A DNA stretch of 29,471 nt from contig JAJFUH010000114.1 of assembly GCA_021372535.1 (NCBI GenBank), forward strand, positions 1-29,471. The letters run 5' to 3'. The first letter of the stretch is position 1. The number at the start of each line of letters is the position of its first letter. This DNA comes from a bacterium. GTDB lineage: Bacteria > Latescibacterota > Latescibacteria > Latescibacterales > Latescibacteraceae. Shown in pieces: positions 1 to 7,941 of the stretch. The notes under the pieces were generated by a model, which was not told the origin of the DNA, made no database searches, and was given only the letters and a program-made list of their open reading frames with translations. A program made the position numbers and the translations under genes.

Positions 1-306
1 GGGCTGTCGAACACGGCGGTCATGCTCCGTCATGCCCTCAGGAACGCCCTCATTCCGGTAATCACCATCATCGGCATCAACTTCGCCTCGCTGCTCGGCG
101 GCGCTGTCGCGACCGAAACGGTATTCGCGTGGCCGGGCCTCGGACGGGCGACGGTCGATGCCATCCGTGTACGCGATCTGCCGGTCGTCGAGGGATGCGT
201 GATGTTCCTTGCGTTTGTTTTCGTGCTGACCAACCTCATCGTCGATCTGTCATATGCATGGCTCGACCCGCGGATACGGCTCGACGGCTCGCAGGAGAAA
301 GCGTGA
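1..306 (+). CDS. ABC transporter permease, DppB/OppB family (5' truncated by window)
   Basis: This is the C-terminal end of an inner-membrane permease of the peptide/nickel/opine ABC importer class. The reading frame is open to the window edge, with residues GLSNTAV before the first Met, so the gene starts outside. The visible part holds the EAA-type cytoplasmic loop that contacts the ATPase (RHALRNALIPVIT), then a hydrophobic segment and the family signature ATETVFAWPGLG. A second membrane span follows, and the end (AWLDPRIRLDG) is typical of DppB/OppB C-termini. The stop codon overlaps the ATG of the next permease by one base, as is usual for DppB-DppC pairs. The substrate cannot be told from this fragment; dipeptide, oligopeptide and nickel permeases look alike here. 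Confidence 0.9.
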   Translation, partial: GLSNTAVMLRHALRNALIPVITIIGINFASLLGGAVATETVFAWPGLGRATVDAIRVRDLPVVEGCVMFLAFVFVLTNLIVDLSYAWLDPRIRLDGSQEKA

Positions 307-1163
307 TGAATAAACCGGTTCGCAGACCCTCCAGTCTCCGGGCGCTCGTCCGATCCCGCAGCGCCGTTATAGGGCTTGTAATCGTAGCTCTCTTTATCTT
401 CTGTGCGGCGTTTGCCCCCCTGCTGACTGGCCACGACCCGTATGAAGTCGACCTCAGCATCAAGGAGCTGCCGCCGTCCTCGACCAACCTCTTCGGCACC
501 GACAATCTCGGCCGCGATGTCTTTGCTCGGGTCATGTACGGGACACGCATATCCCTCAAAGTCGGCATACTTGCCATGAGCATATCGCTCCTGATAGGTA
601 CGGCGCTCGGGGCGCTGTCAGGGTATTTCGGCGGGAAAACCGACTCATTCATCATGCGCATCACCGATGTATTTCTTGCCCTTCCCGCTGCAATCCTTGC
701 GCTCGCGGTCATGGCAGTCTTCGAAAATCCATCGGTCAACAAGATTTTTCTGGTGCTTGGACTGATTGGTTGGACAACCGTGGCCCGTCTCGTGCGCTCG
801 AGGGTCATGGAGATCAGAAACGAGGATTATGTTGTCGGCGCGGTGGCGCTCGGATTCAGCCCGATGCGGATTCTTGTCAGGCATGTGATGCCCAATGCCC
901 TCGCCCCCATCATCGTCATGGGTACCATCGGAATCGCGGGAAACATACTTACCGAGGCATGGCTGTCGTTTCTCGGTCTTGGCGCCGAGCCGCATATTCC
1001 CTCCTGGGGGCGCATGATAACCGAGGGACAGGCTTATCTGGCGACTGCCTCACGGCCATGGATATATGTATTCCCCGGTGTGGCGCTCTTCCTGACCGTC
1101 ATGGGATTCAACCTGCTCGGCGACGGACTGAGGGACATACTGGACCCGACGCTCAAAGAATGA
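306..1163 (+). CDS. ABC transporter permease, DppC/OppC family
   Basis: This is the second inner-membrane permease subunit of a peptide-type ABC importer, 285 residues long and complete. The start is the ATG at 306: it overlaps the upstream stop by one base and has an AGGAG at 293-297 eight bases before it. The longer in-frame ORF from 129 lies inside the DppB gene and is not used. The N-terminal cytoplasmic tail and first span (near residues 20-40) are followed by the OppC_N-type motif NLFGTDNLGRDVFARVMYG. Several hydrophobic spans come next, then the EAA loop (EDYVVGAVALGFSPMRILVRH) and the end SFLGLG...PSWGRMITEGQ. No ATPase or binding-protein gene follows, so these were presumably encoded upstream, outside the window. 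Ligand unknown. Confidence 0.93.
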   Translation: MNKPVRRPSSLRALVRSRSAVIGLVIVALFIFCAAFAPLLTGHDPYEVDLSIKELPPSSTNLFGTDNLGRDVFARVMYGTRISLKVGILAMSISLLIGTALGALSGYFGGKTDSFIMRITDVFLALPAAILALAVMAVFENPSVNKIFLVLGLIGWTTVARLVRSRVMEIRNEDYVVGAVALGFSPMRILVRHVMPNALAPIIVMGTIGIAGNILTEAWLSFLGLGAEPHIPSWGRMITEGQAYLATASRPWIYVFPGVALFLTVMGFNLLGDGLRDILDPTLKE

Positions 1164-1205
1164 GGAGGCAGACAAGCCTGATTTATCTGGAAATGAATCT
1201 GCAGT

Positions 1206-1238
1206 TCCCGGTGCCGAAGCCTCGGCATGGTGTCGGGA
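1206..1238 (+). terminator. Nested hairpin after the permease genes, possible transcription end
   Basis: An outer stem TCCCG (1206-1210) / CGGGA (1234-1238) encloses an inner stem TGCCGA (1212-1217) / TCGGCA (1222-1227) with loop AGCC. It lies about 45 bp past the dppC stop. No T-tract follows, so a Rho-independent terminator is not proven; a REP-like extragenic palindrome is equally possible. Confidence 0.35.
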
Positions 1239-1255
1239 GTCACTGAAACGACGTC

Positions 1256-1279
1256 ATTCCCGAATCTTTAATCGGGAAT
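1256..1279. repeat. dRS3-like inverted repeat (ATTCCCGA ... TCGGGAAT)
   Basis: An 8-bp perfect inverted repeat with an 8-nt loop. It resembles the ATTCCC-N-GGGAAT repeats known from Neisseria (dRS3) and similar extragenic palindromes in many bacteria. Only one clear copy is in this window, so its status as a dispersed repeat rests on resemblance. Confidence 0.5.
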
Positions 1280-1312
1280 CCATATGCAGCTGCATAGACT
1301 TTTCATCTTTCG

Positions 1313-1341
1313 TTGTGACCACCTATGGTCATGGGGATTAT
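1313..1341 (+). promoter_or_regulatory. Possible murB promoter with an internal operator-like palindrome
   Basis: TTGTGA (1313-1318) and GATTAT (1336-1341) are separated by 17 bp, each matching four of six sigma-70 consensus bases. The spacer overlaps the inverted repeat TGACCA-N4-TGGTCA (1316-1331), the arrangement of many repressor sites. Transcription would start near 1348, about 155 nt before murB. The match is modest and could be chance. Confidence 0.25.
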
Positions 1342-1368
1342 TCATAAAAAAATATATTTAACCAAAAA

Positions 1369-1396
1369 GTAGGGGTAATTCATGAATTACTCCTAC
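1369..1396. repeat. 28-nt near-perfect palindrome
   Basis: The arms GTAGGGGTAATT (1369-1380) and AATTACTCCTAC (1385-1396) pair around CATG with one G-T pair. Read on the minus strand the hairpin is followed by CTTTTTGG, which looks like a weak terminator, but no minus-strand gene ends here. It may be a remnant of a mobile palindromic element or a structured murB leader. Confidence 0.5.
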
Positions 1397-1400
1397 TCAA

Positions 1401-1438
1401 ATCAGCGTAGATCCGCGCGATCCGCGTAAATCTGCGTT
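1401..1438. repeat. Short tandem ATCnGCG repeats (about 10-bp period)
   Basis: Four units start at 1401, 1411, 1420 and 1430: ATCAGCGTAG, ATCCGCGCG, ATCCGCGTAA and ATCTGCGTTC. A related pair occurs at 4631-4650. Similar ATCCGCG/ATCTGCG strings are common in intergenic DNA of many environmental bacteria; their function is not known to me. Confidence 0.55.
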
Positions 1439-1502
1439 CTATCCTTTGCGGGCTAATAGATCGGATTAACAGTCGAAATCCCGAAAACATAAAGGGTATG
1501 CC

Positions 1503-2375
1503 ATGATTCAACCTCAAAAAAACGTTCCCGTCGCCCAGTATACGAACTACAAAATCGGCGGTGTCGCGCGGGAAATGTATTTCCCGACGGATACGGATGA
1601 ATTTATCGGGATTCTTAAACATCTCATGGAAAACGCCGTTCCCTATTATATCCTCGGAGGCGGAACGAACGTTCTGGTCGGCGACCGTTACTGGGACGGT
1701 GCTGTTATCATAACCATCGGGATGAACCGGTACGAAACATTCGACGACTGTATCGTATGCGGCGCCGGACTGAAATCGTCGCTCGTGAGCGAAATAGCTC
1801 TCGATCGCGGGAAAACCGGCCTCGAGTTCATGTATCTTCTGCCAGGAACCATCGGCGGGGCGCTTGCCATGAATGCCCGGTACGACATGAAAAGTATTTC
1901 GGACGTGTTCCTCGAACTGGTCGCCGTGCACCCGGACCGGGGTAAAAAAACCTTTCGGAAAGAAGATATTGATTTCGCCTATAAAAAAACCGGAATCATC
2001 CGGGAGGGTTGGCTCATCGCCGAACTGACCCTGTTGTGGGAGGACGGCGACAGCGACGATATCAGGAAGCACATGGCCGATATCGAGAGCCGCCGCACCG
2101 GGGATCACCATTTCGATTACCCCTCGTGCGGCTGTGTGTTCAAGAATGTCCACAGGGATAATATGCAGGCAGGACGGCTTCTCGATGAGCTCGGCCTCAA
2201 GGGATTCAGCGTCGGGGACGCGCAGGTTTCCCTCTACCATGCAAATTTTGTGGTCAACACCGGCAAGGCTACTGCAAGAGATGTGCTCGCGGTCATCGAA
2301 CACATCGAGCGCGTGGTAAAAGAGAAAAGAGGAATCGAGCTCGAGCGCGAGGTGCAGCTCGTGGGGGCGTTTTAA
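1503..2375 (+). CDS. murB: UDP-N-acetylenolpyruvoylglucosamine reductase
   Basis: MurB is a cytosolic FAD enzyme that reduces UDP-GlcNAc-enolpyruvate to UDP-MurNAc with NADPH, the second committed step of peptidoglycan synthesis. The 290-residue length fits the short type II form. The FAD-binding domain shows TNYKIGG (14-20), ILGGGTNVLVGD (50-61) and PGTIGGALAMNA (114-125). The C-terminal domain shows YPSCGCVFKN (206-215), AGRLLDELGLKG and HANFVVNTGKATARDVL. Two things are odd. The residue that acts as proton donor in the family, normally Ser in GS-x-FKNP, is Cys211 here. The usual NAGAYG stretch is also replaced by NARYD. The start ATG has AAAGGG six bases upstream. The gene stands apart from the dcw cluster and precedes a secreted GH20-like protein by 32 bp, perhaps in one transcript. 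Confidence 0.93.
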   Translation: MIQPQKNVPVAQYTNYKIGGVAREMYFPTDTDEFIGILKHLMENAVPYYILGGGTNVLVGDRYWDGAVIITIGMNRYETFDDCIVCGAGLKSSLVSEIALDRGKTGLEFMYLLPGTIGGALAMNARYDMKSISDVFLELVAVHPDRGKKTFRKEDIDFAYKKTGIIREGWLIAELTLLWEDGDSDDIRKHMADIESRRTGDHHFDYPSCGCVFKNVHRDNMQAGRLLDELGLKGFSVGDAQVSLYHANFVVNTGKATARDVLAVIEHIERVVKEKRGIELEREVQLVGAF

Positions 2376-2407
2376 TCCGGTCATATTTCAGCACAGGGAG
2401 GTTGCCG

Positions 2408-4483
2408 ATGTTGAGAATCGTTATATGGTATTTCCCCCTCGTCGTTTGTTTCGCTTCTCTCCTTCATGCGGAGGTTGTACCGATGACATCCCAGGAAGAA
2501 ATCAGATTTATCAGGCATCTCATACCGCTTCCTCATGAAATTTCCATCAGACAAAAAGTCACCGTAAAGCCGTCCGATATAGTAATCACTCTTCGTAAAA
2601 ACGCTACCGACATCGAACGGAATGCCGCCCGCGAAATCGAGGAGATGTTCCGTGTTAAAACCGGTTCCGTACCTTCCGGCAAAGGATTCGCTATCATCAT
2701 CGGTGTCGCGGATAAGCAGGGTAAGCTCGATGGTGTGGCGATCAAACAGTATGGAAGGCTTGAATCCCTTCCCAACAGCGCCCAGGCGTACATCATTCAG
2801 CCGGAAGGAAGCACAGCGCTCCTGCTCACCGGTCTCGATGGCAGGGGTGTCTATTACGCGGCGGTGACGCTTCGTCAGCTCATGGAGCCGTTTATAACCG
2901 CTCAGACGGTTACCATTCCGTGCGCCGATGTGGTCGACTGGCCCGACATGGAAGAGCGCGGACTCTGGAACTTCGACCATCCCGAAGAATGGATACCGTG
3001 GATGGCATCGGTAAAGCTCAATTACGGCAAAATGGCGACAACACAGCTTCATACGGTCGAGCGGGGCAAGAAAAACGAGGCGACCATCGACAAAGACCTC
3101 ATGCTGAAAGCCCGTCTCATGGCGTTTAACTATCTCCCGTTCATCATGCACTTCAATTTTCTCCACGATTACGGCCTCTTCAGGGCATACCCTGAGCTCG
3201 CGGGGGTTGGCGACAGCGCCCTTTCTGGAAGGTATTTCGCTCACAAAGGCGGCAATCAGCACCGTGTCCCGTGCACATCGAATCCGCTGTTTACCCGGAT
3301 TCTCACCGAATGGATGACAAGCATCGCCTCGCAGGGAGCCGGCGAGATAAGCTGCTGGCTCAGCGAGCGTCCCGCGCAGTGCGGCTGTAAAGAATGTACC
3401 GCGACCGGGCAGTTCGTTCTCGAGGCGCGTGCTTGTGTCAATGCATGGCGTGAAGCACGGAAAACGTACCCCGATTTGACCATCCGCCTGTTCATATCGA
3501 CAACCACTTCTGAGAAGTATTACCGGGTGCTTGCCGAAACACCGCCCGAAGTCAGGATCGAACGGTGCTGCGCATCCTGGGTAGAGCGGGTCACCCGCAT
3601 GCCGAGGGATGTCTATGTCAATCCCCTCTTCGATTCATATGCCGCCGAGGGACGGTGGATAGCCAGTTACGATGTCCCGCTCGGCGCCTACGGCCGGGTG
3701 GATACACCCGAATACAAGGTTCCCTGCAGCTCGGCTCACCGTATCAGAGATTATGTGAGCCACCTCGTGCGTCGCAACTGGAAGGGCGCGTACGGCATGC
3801 TCGCATGGGGCAGTATTTACACCGGCGGTGACAAGGGGAAGGAAACGTACGGGTTCAATACAAACGCGCTTGCCGAGTGGTCATGGAACCTGAAAGGTCG
3901 CACGGAAAAGGAATTTGCCATCGCATGGGCCACCCGCGAAGGATACGAAAATCCGGAGGCTGTCGGCGAATGGTCGGAGCTCATGGGCCCTGTGGAATTC
4001 GATGTCTACGATTCCGAATTCCCCGTCGTGTATTCGTGGGGTCAGGCTGTTCAAATGGTCGAAAAGCGCACCCGGCCCTATCTCGGCGGGGGTATATTCA
4101 GATACTACACAAGCCCGGATGACTTCGACACAAAAATCGCCGCTTGCGACCGGGCGCTCGCTATTGCCGGGAAGTTCGGGAGCCCGCATCTGGCCAATGA
4201 AACCCGGGTCGTCCGCTCGTATGTCAATCTGGCGAAGTACATATACCTCATTGCCGAACAGGTTGCGACTGACTCTCTTACAACGCTCGAAAGCCAGGAA
4301 ATCCTCCGCGGCAACCTCGCACACCTCAAAACTTGCGGGGAGGATAATACACTCGCAATCAAGACCTGGCGCACGGCGCTCGGCCCCGAGCCATGGCATT
4401 ATCGTGTCTATGACGCCATCAAGGGCACCGAGACGACTGTTAATGAAATTGCAGACATAATCGCAGGAAAATATTTCTATTGA
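2408..4483 (+). CDS. Secreted GH20-like protein (hexosaminidase-type N-terminal domain)
   Basis: An exported protein of 691 residues. The start is the ATG at 2408, six bases after AGGGAGG (2395-2401); an in-frame TTG at 2402 touches that Shine-Dalgarno site and is unlikely. Residues 1-22 form a signal peptide (hydrophobic core VIWYFPLVVCFASLLHA). Residues about 35-180 resemble the GH20 N-terminal domain: they open with LIPLPHEI and close with LLLTGLDGRGVYYAAVTLRQL. The following region begins PDMEERGLWNF, as the barrel of GH20-like and DUF4838-like proteins does. It includes a CGCKEC cysteine cluster that may bind metal or form disulfides. The classic GH20 Asp-Glu catalytic pair is not recognised, so activity and substrate are open; N-acetylhexosaminides are a guess from the fold. 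It follows murB by 32 bp. Confidence 0.75.
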   Translation: MLRIVIWYFPLVVCFASLLHAEVVPMTSQEEIRFIRHLIPLPHEISIRQKVTVKPSDIVITLRKNATDIERNAAREIEEMFRVKTGSVPSGKGFAIIIGVADKQGKLDGVAIKQYGRLESLPNSAQAYIIQPEGSTALLLTGLDGRGVYYAAVTLRQLMEPFITAQTVTIPCADVVDWPDMEERGLWNFDHPEEWIPWMASVKLNYGKMATTQLHTVERGKKNEATIDKDLMLKARLMAFNYLPFIMHFNFLHDYGLFRAYPELAGVGDSALSGRYFAHKGGNQHRVPCTSNPLFTRILTEWMTSIASQGAGEISCWLSERPAQCGCKECTATGQFVLEARACVNAWREARKTYPDLTIRLFISTTTSEKYYRVLAETPPEVRIERCCASWVERVTRMPRDVYVNPLFDSYAAEGRWIASYDVPLGAYGRVDTPEYKVPCSSAHRIRDYVSHLVRRNWKGAYGMLAWGSIYTGGDKGKETYGFNTNALAEWSWNLKGRTEKEFAIAWATREGYENPEAVGEWSELMGPVEFDVYDSEFPVVYSWGQAVQMVEKRTRPYLGGGIFRYYTSPDDFDTKIAACDRALAIAGKFGSPHLANETRVVRSYVNLAKYIYLIAEQVATDSLTTLESQEILRGNLAHLKTCGEDNTLAIKTWRTALGPEPWHYRVYDAIKGTETTVNEIADIIAGKYFY

Positions 4484-4630
4484 AAGGGAGGCAGACCGTA
4501 TTTTCGAAAATATTCATAAAACATTTCACCACAAAGGCACTAAAACACAAAGACAACAACAGACATAATATATTATTTATACGATCTTTATAAATTGACA
4601 ATCGTTCTTATAAAAAAGAGACAAAAACAA

Positions 4631-4650
4631 ATCCGCGAAAATCCGTATTC
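4631..4650. repeat. Second site of the ATCCGCG 10-mer repeat
   Basis: Two units, ATCCGCGAAA and ATCCGTATTC, match the 10-bp repeat at 1401-1438 in sequence and period. Confidence 0.45.
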
Positions 4651-4751
4651 CGTTCAATGCTCTGAATCGCGAATATGGTAACTTGAAAAAAAAGAGTATT
4701 ATTAGAAAATATCTCTTTCGCTTCTCACTATTATTTTATATATTTACAATC

Positions 4752-4757
4752 TATACT
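4752..4757 (+). promoter_or_regulatory. Possible rpmB -10 box (TATACT)
   Basis: TATACT lies 29 bp before the rpmB start, ahead of GGAGGT at 4773-4778. No good -35 hexamer is found at 16-18 bp, so the assignment is tentative. Confidence 0.3.
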
Positions 4758-4786
4758 TTGAAATTTTTAAACGGAGGTCATAGAGA

Positions 4787-4975
4787 ATGTCACGTGAGTG
4801 CGAAATCTGCGGAAAAAAGCGCATGCTCGGCAACAATGTCAGTCATGCCAATAACAAATCGAGACGGGAATTCAGGCCGAATCTTGTCAATGTCCGTGCA
4901 AAGGTCGGAAAAACGACCATGCGGATAAGAATCTGCACACGGTGTCTCAGAAGCGGTAAAATCGTCAAGGCCTGA
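4787..4975 (+). CDS. rpmB: 50S ribosomal protein L28
   Basis: L28 is a small protein of the large ribosomal subunit. The 62-residue sequence begins [20 protein letters not shown] and ends [13 protein letters not shown], with the family hallmark [15 protein letters not shown] in between. It is the zinc-binding (C+) form: Cys5, Cys8, Cys50 and Cys53 make two CxxC pairs. The start is fixed by GGAGGT at 4773-4778, eight bases upstream. It stands alone and ends 5 bp from the stop of the radical SAM gene, which points towards it. No rpmG neighbour is present. Confidence 0.97.
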   Translation: MSRECEICGKKRMLGNNVSHANNKSRREFRPNLVNVRAKVGKTTMRIRICTRCLRSGKIVKA

Positions 4976-4980
4976 GACTG

Positions 4981-6519
4981 TCACGTTTCCTGAACATCCT
5001 GAGCGGTGAGCTGTGCTTTTTCATAGGAAGCACGGAGCGCCGCTTTTCTTTTTTCCCCGGTAATATCGTCCCAGGGGAATATAATCTCTGGCGGTTTATC
5101 GCTGTGTACGAGCCGGTTGATATCTATACCGTGCCGGACGAGCGCTTTTTTCCATGGAACCTCATCCCGTACCGTTTCAACGAGAGCCTTGCCGACCGCT
5201 CCGTCGCCGAGTGAAATGACCGCTTCCCTGACCGCAGTACGGACACTCATGGGCTTGAAGCTCAGGCCCGACATTTTCAGAAATCCACGCTTCAGGGTAC
5301 GGTACACTTTCTCGATATATCCGGGCTCGGCCATACCGCACCACTGGAAGGGCGTCTGCGGCTTTGGAATGAAGGGATTGACCGACACGGTTATCTTCTT
5401 TCCGGGACCGCGAAAGATGCTGTGAATTTTTGCGGTAAGATCTATAATCGCGGTTATGTCCGACCGGCACTCCCAGGGAAGTCCCACCATGTAGTACAGC
5501 TTGAGACCCCGTATACCGGCACGATTACATGTTTTGACCGCATCGAGTATCCTGTCCTCGGTCAGATTCTTGTTGATTATCCGCCGTATGCGCTCGCTCC
5601 CGCCTTCAGGCGCGATGGTCACAGTCCTGAGCCCTCCCGCCGCGAGCAGCCCGACAAGTTCATCATCGATCATGTCGGCTCGGAACGATGAGGTTGTCAG
5701 GCCGAAACCGAGATCGAGCAATCCACGGAAAATCTCCTTGAGATGGCGATGGTCTGATACCGATGCTCCGACAAGCCCGATACGTCCGGCTTTTCCTTTA
5801 TAAGTGCGGGCGTCGCGCAGCACATCGTCCACGGCACGGTGCCTTACGGGGAGATAGATATGACCGGCGGCGCAGAAACGGCAGCCGCGCGAACAGCCTC
5901 GGCCGACCTCGACCAGTCCCGCATCCTCGAACGCGCACAGCGCGGGATCGTCGAAACCGTCCAGCATGGATGAATCGATTGACTCAGGAGGTAAAGAGAT
6001 ATCAGGGGCGACCTGAACGTTTTCAGGTACTGGCGTACCTGTCATGGGGGTGAGTCGCCTGGCCGCCCCTGAAAATCGGTAAGACTGGAGAATCCGTAAC
6101 AGTTCGGAGAAAAATGCTTCCGCTTCCCCGATACAGACAATATCTGCAAGAACCCGCGCGACGGAGGGATTTATGGTCGGTGCGGCGCCTCCGATCACTA
6201 CGACGGGGTCATTGAGTTTCCGTTTCTCCTTTTCCGGTTCCAGATTGAGCGCCGATAGAATCCGCACGGCATTTCCGTAGAGGAGTTCGAACGGCACGCT
6301 TAGAGCTACAACGTTGTAGCACTGCTTTTCCCATGTACGGCACTCGAGGATGACACGTCCGGTCCGTTCGTCGTACCATCCCCAGTCTACGGTAACATCG
6401 TCCGCACAGGAGAATGTTCTGAACACCTGCCTGAATCCCGGCGAACCGAGCGCCGCCCGTTTATCATCAGGATAGAGCAGGAGTATTCCCAAACGCTCGT
6501 CGGTCTGGTTATCCTTCAT
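4981..6519 (-). CDS. B12-binding-type radical SAM protein (COG1032-like)
   Basis: A 512-residue radical SAM enzyme of unknown substrate. The N-terminal part (about 10-150) resembles the cobalamin-binding-like Rossmann domain of this family, with VVVIGGAAPTINP (107-119) and DIVCIGEAEAFF (127-138). The 4Fe-4S cluster motif is C210-x3-C214-x2-C217 in GCSRGCRFCAAGH. Downstream are the SAM-contact strands ending TIAPEGGSERIRRIINKN and YYMVGLPWE. No DxHxxG cobalamin-ligating motif is seen, so the cofactor may be absent or bound base-on. The ATG at 6519 is preferred, with AAGG four bases upstream; a GTG one codon earlier (6522) is too close to it. It lies 222 bp downstream of ftsZ on the same strand and could be read through from the dcw operon. 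Confidence 0.82.
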   Translation of the reverse strand: MKDNQTDERLGILLLYPDDKRAALGSPGFRQVFRTFSCADDVTVDWGWYDERTGRVILECRTWEKQCYNVVALSVPFELLYGNAVRILSALNLEPEKEKRKLNDPVVVIGGAAPTINPSVARVLADIVCIGEAEAFFSELLRILQSYRFSGAARRLTPMTGTPVPENVQVAPDISLPPESIDSSMLDGFDDPALCAFEDAGLVEVGRGCSRGCRFCAAGHIYLPVRHRAVDDVLRDARTYKGKAGRIGLVGASVSDHRHLKEIFRGLLDLGFGLTTSSFRADMIDDELVGLLAAGGLRTVTIAPEGGSERIRRIINKNLTEDRILDAVKTCNRAGIRGLKLYYMVGLPWECRSDITAIIDLTAKIHSIFRGPGKKITVSVNPFIPKPQTPFQWCGMAEPGYIEKVYRTLKRGFLKMSGLSFKPMSVRTAVREAVISLGDGAVGKALVETVRDEVPWKKALVRHGIDINRLVHSDKPPEIIFPWDDITGEKRKAALRASYEKAQLTAQDVQET

Positions 6520-6634
6520 CACACCTTAAAAGAGCGGTGAAAAACTTCTTTTTCGTGAGTCCGATGAAGAAATATCGTTTATCAAATATATGGATCATAA
6601 CCTTTGATTACTGGTTTTCTCTTTTTGTTTTTTA

Positions 6635-6732
6635 TTTTCTGCCTTCTGCCTTCTGCCTTCTGCCTTTTGTCTTTTGTCTTTTATCTTCTGCCTTGTGCCT
6701 TGTGCCTTTTGCCTTCTGCCTTGTGTCTTTAT
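6635..6732 (+). repeat. Degenerate heptanucleotide tandem repeat (YCTTNTG, about 14 units)
   Basis: Units follow each other without gaps in 7-bp steps: TTTTCTG (6635), CCTTCTG (6642, 6649, 6656), CCTTTTG (6663), TCTTTTG (6670), TCTTTTA (6677), TCTTCTG (6684), CCTTGTG (6691, 6698), CCTTTTG (6705), CCTTCTG (6712), CCTTGTG (6719), TCTTTAT (6726). Heptamer repeats of this kind are known from cyanobacteria as STRR sequences. The array fills most of the ftsZ-radical SAM spacer. Confidence 0.9.
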
Positions 6733-6741
6733 CACCTCTCC

Positions 6742-7920
6742 TTAATCGGCCGTTCTTCTCAGAAACGTCGGATAATCGAGGTCGTTTCTTCCGCCGCGCT
6801 CGAACCGTTTGATCGTTCCGCCCGTTACAACACGCTGGTCATGATCGTCCTTTACCATTCCCGCGGCATCCATGACTGCTCTCTTGATATCGAAGCTGGG
6901 GCTGCTGGCTTCGAAATCCACAAACGATGCTATATTCGGTTCTTCTTCCTGATTTTCCCCGACCGTATTGAATCCTGTGGCGATGACGGTCACCCTGACC
7001 TCATCCTTGAGATTCTCATCGAGAACAGCGCCGAAAATGATGTTTGCACCCTCGCCCGCTTCTTCGTAAATGAGCATGGCCGCCTGATCGATGTCGTACA
7101 GTCCCATGTCCGGCCCGCCGGTAATATTGAGAAGAACACCCCGCGCACCTTTTATAGAGACATTTTCGAGGAGCGGGCTGTTGATCGCCTGTTCCGCCGC
7201 GAGACGGCCGCGGTTTTCTCCGCCTGCCGAGCCGGTACCCATGATCGCGTCACCCATCTCTTTCATCACTGTCCGGACATCCATGAAGTCCACATTCACG
7301 ATTCCCGGCACGTTGATGATATCTGAAATACCCTTGGTGGCCTGAAACAGCACATTATCGGCCATTTTGAACGCCTCCGTAAAGGGCATGTTCCGCTCGG
7401 CGATAGCGAGGAGACGCTGGTTCGGCACGACAATCAGCGTATCGACCACATCCTTGAGCGCGTTGACGCCCTGAACTGCGATCCGCTGCCGTGTGGCACC
7501 CTCGAAGAGGAAAGGCTTGGTTACGACGCCGACGGTGAGAGCCCCGATTTCCCGGGCGATTTCGCCGATGAGCGGCGAGGCGCCGGTACCCGTTCCGCCT
7601 CCCATTCCGGCGGTTATAAAGATCATATCGGCGCCCTGAAGCACCTCATAGATTTTGTCGCTGTTTTCTTCGAGAGCTTTTCTGCCCTTTTCCGGATCAG
7701 CGCCTGCTCCCAGACCCTTTGTAAGGTTTGTTCCTATCTGGATTTTAATATTCGCCTGGTTGATATCGAGCGCCTGTTTATCGGTATTCGCAGCGATAAA
7801 CTCGACACCTTTGAGGTTGGAGTTTATCATTCGGTTCACCGCGTTTCCACCAGCGCCTCCGACCCCTATTACTTTTATATTCGCGGCCCCGTACATCGCC
7901 ATGTCGATTTCAATATTCAT
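6742..7920 (-). CDS. ftsZ: Cell division protein FtsZ
   Basis: FtsZ is the tubulin-like GTPase that forms the Z-ring. At 392 residues it has the usual length. The GTP-binding core shows [17 protein letters not shown] (15-31) and the tubulin signature GGGTGTG (107-113). The synergy-loop region ([11 protein letters not shown]) follows, then a short variable linker and the C-terminal peptide [10 protein letters not shown], which binds FtsA and other partners. A GGAGGGG site about seven bases before the ATG supports the start. It is the last gene of the dcw cluster, 21 bp after ftsA, the usual ftsQ-ftsA-ftsZ order. No clear terminator follows; the spacer is taken up by heptamer repeats. Confidence 0.98.
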   Translation of the reverse strand: MNIEIDMAMYGAANIKVIGVGGAGGNAVNRMINSNLKGVEFIAANTDKQALDINQANIKIQIGTNLTKGLGAGADPEKGRKALEENSDKIYEVLQGADMIFITAGMGGGTGTGASPLIGEIAREIGALTVGVVTKPFLFEGATRQRIAVQGVNALKDVVDTLIVVPNQRLLAIAERNMPFTEAFKMADNVLFQATKGISDIINVPGIVNVDFMDVRTVMKEMGDAIMGTGSAGGENRGRLAAEQAINSPLLENVSIKGARGVLLNITGGPDMGLYDIDQAAMLIYEEAGEGANIIFGAVLDENLKDEVRVTVIATGFNTVGENQEEEPNIASFVDFEASSPSFDIKRAVMDAAGMVKDDHDQRVVTGGTIKRFERGGRNDLDYPTFLRRTAD

Positions 7921-7941
7921 AACTCACCCCTCCTTGATTCA

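Larger units (their letters stand above)
1164..1502. other. Gene-free spacer rich in palindromes and short repeats
   Basis: No coding region with a start signal is seen between dppC and murB. The stretch holds a nested hairpin (1206-1238), a dRS3-like inverted repeat (1256-1279), a 14-bp palindrome TATGCAGCTGCATA (1283-1296), a TGACCA/TGGTCA inverted repeat (1316-1331), a 28-nt near-perfect palindrome (1369-1396) and a run of about 10-bp ATCnGCG repeats (1401-1438). The transcription end of the transporter operon and the promoter of murB must both lie here. Confidence 0.7.
4484..4786. other. AT-rich gene-free spacer before rpmB
   Basis: No gene is seen. It contains the 14-bp palindrome TATTTTCGAAAATA (4499-4512), a degenerate CACAAAGGCAC-type repeat (about 4530-4560), a pair of ATCCG 10-mers (4631-4650) and the probable rpmB promoter region at its right end. 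It is clearly AT-richer than the flanking genes. Confidence 0.65.

Noticed and set aside
129-305. N-terminal extension of the DppC permease
   Set aside because: It lies entirely inside the dppB coding sequence in another frame; the ATG at 306 has the ribosome site and the usual overlap.
1380-2384. 334-codon minus-strand frame opposite murB
   Set aside because: It is the shadow of murB, with no motif and no start signal; the open frame comes from codon bias of the real gene.
6635-6732. CRISPR array
   Set aside because: The repeats are contiguous 7-mers without spacers, and no cas genes are in the window.
6604-7326. 240-codon plus-strand frame, hydrophobic at its start
   Set aside because: The hydrophobic part is only the heptamer repeat read as protein with a 7-residue period, and the rest is antisense to ftsZ.
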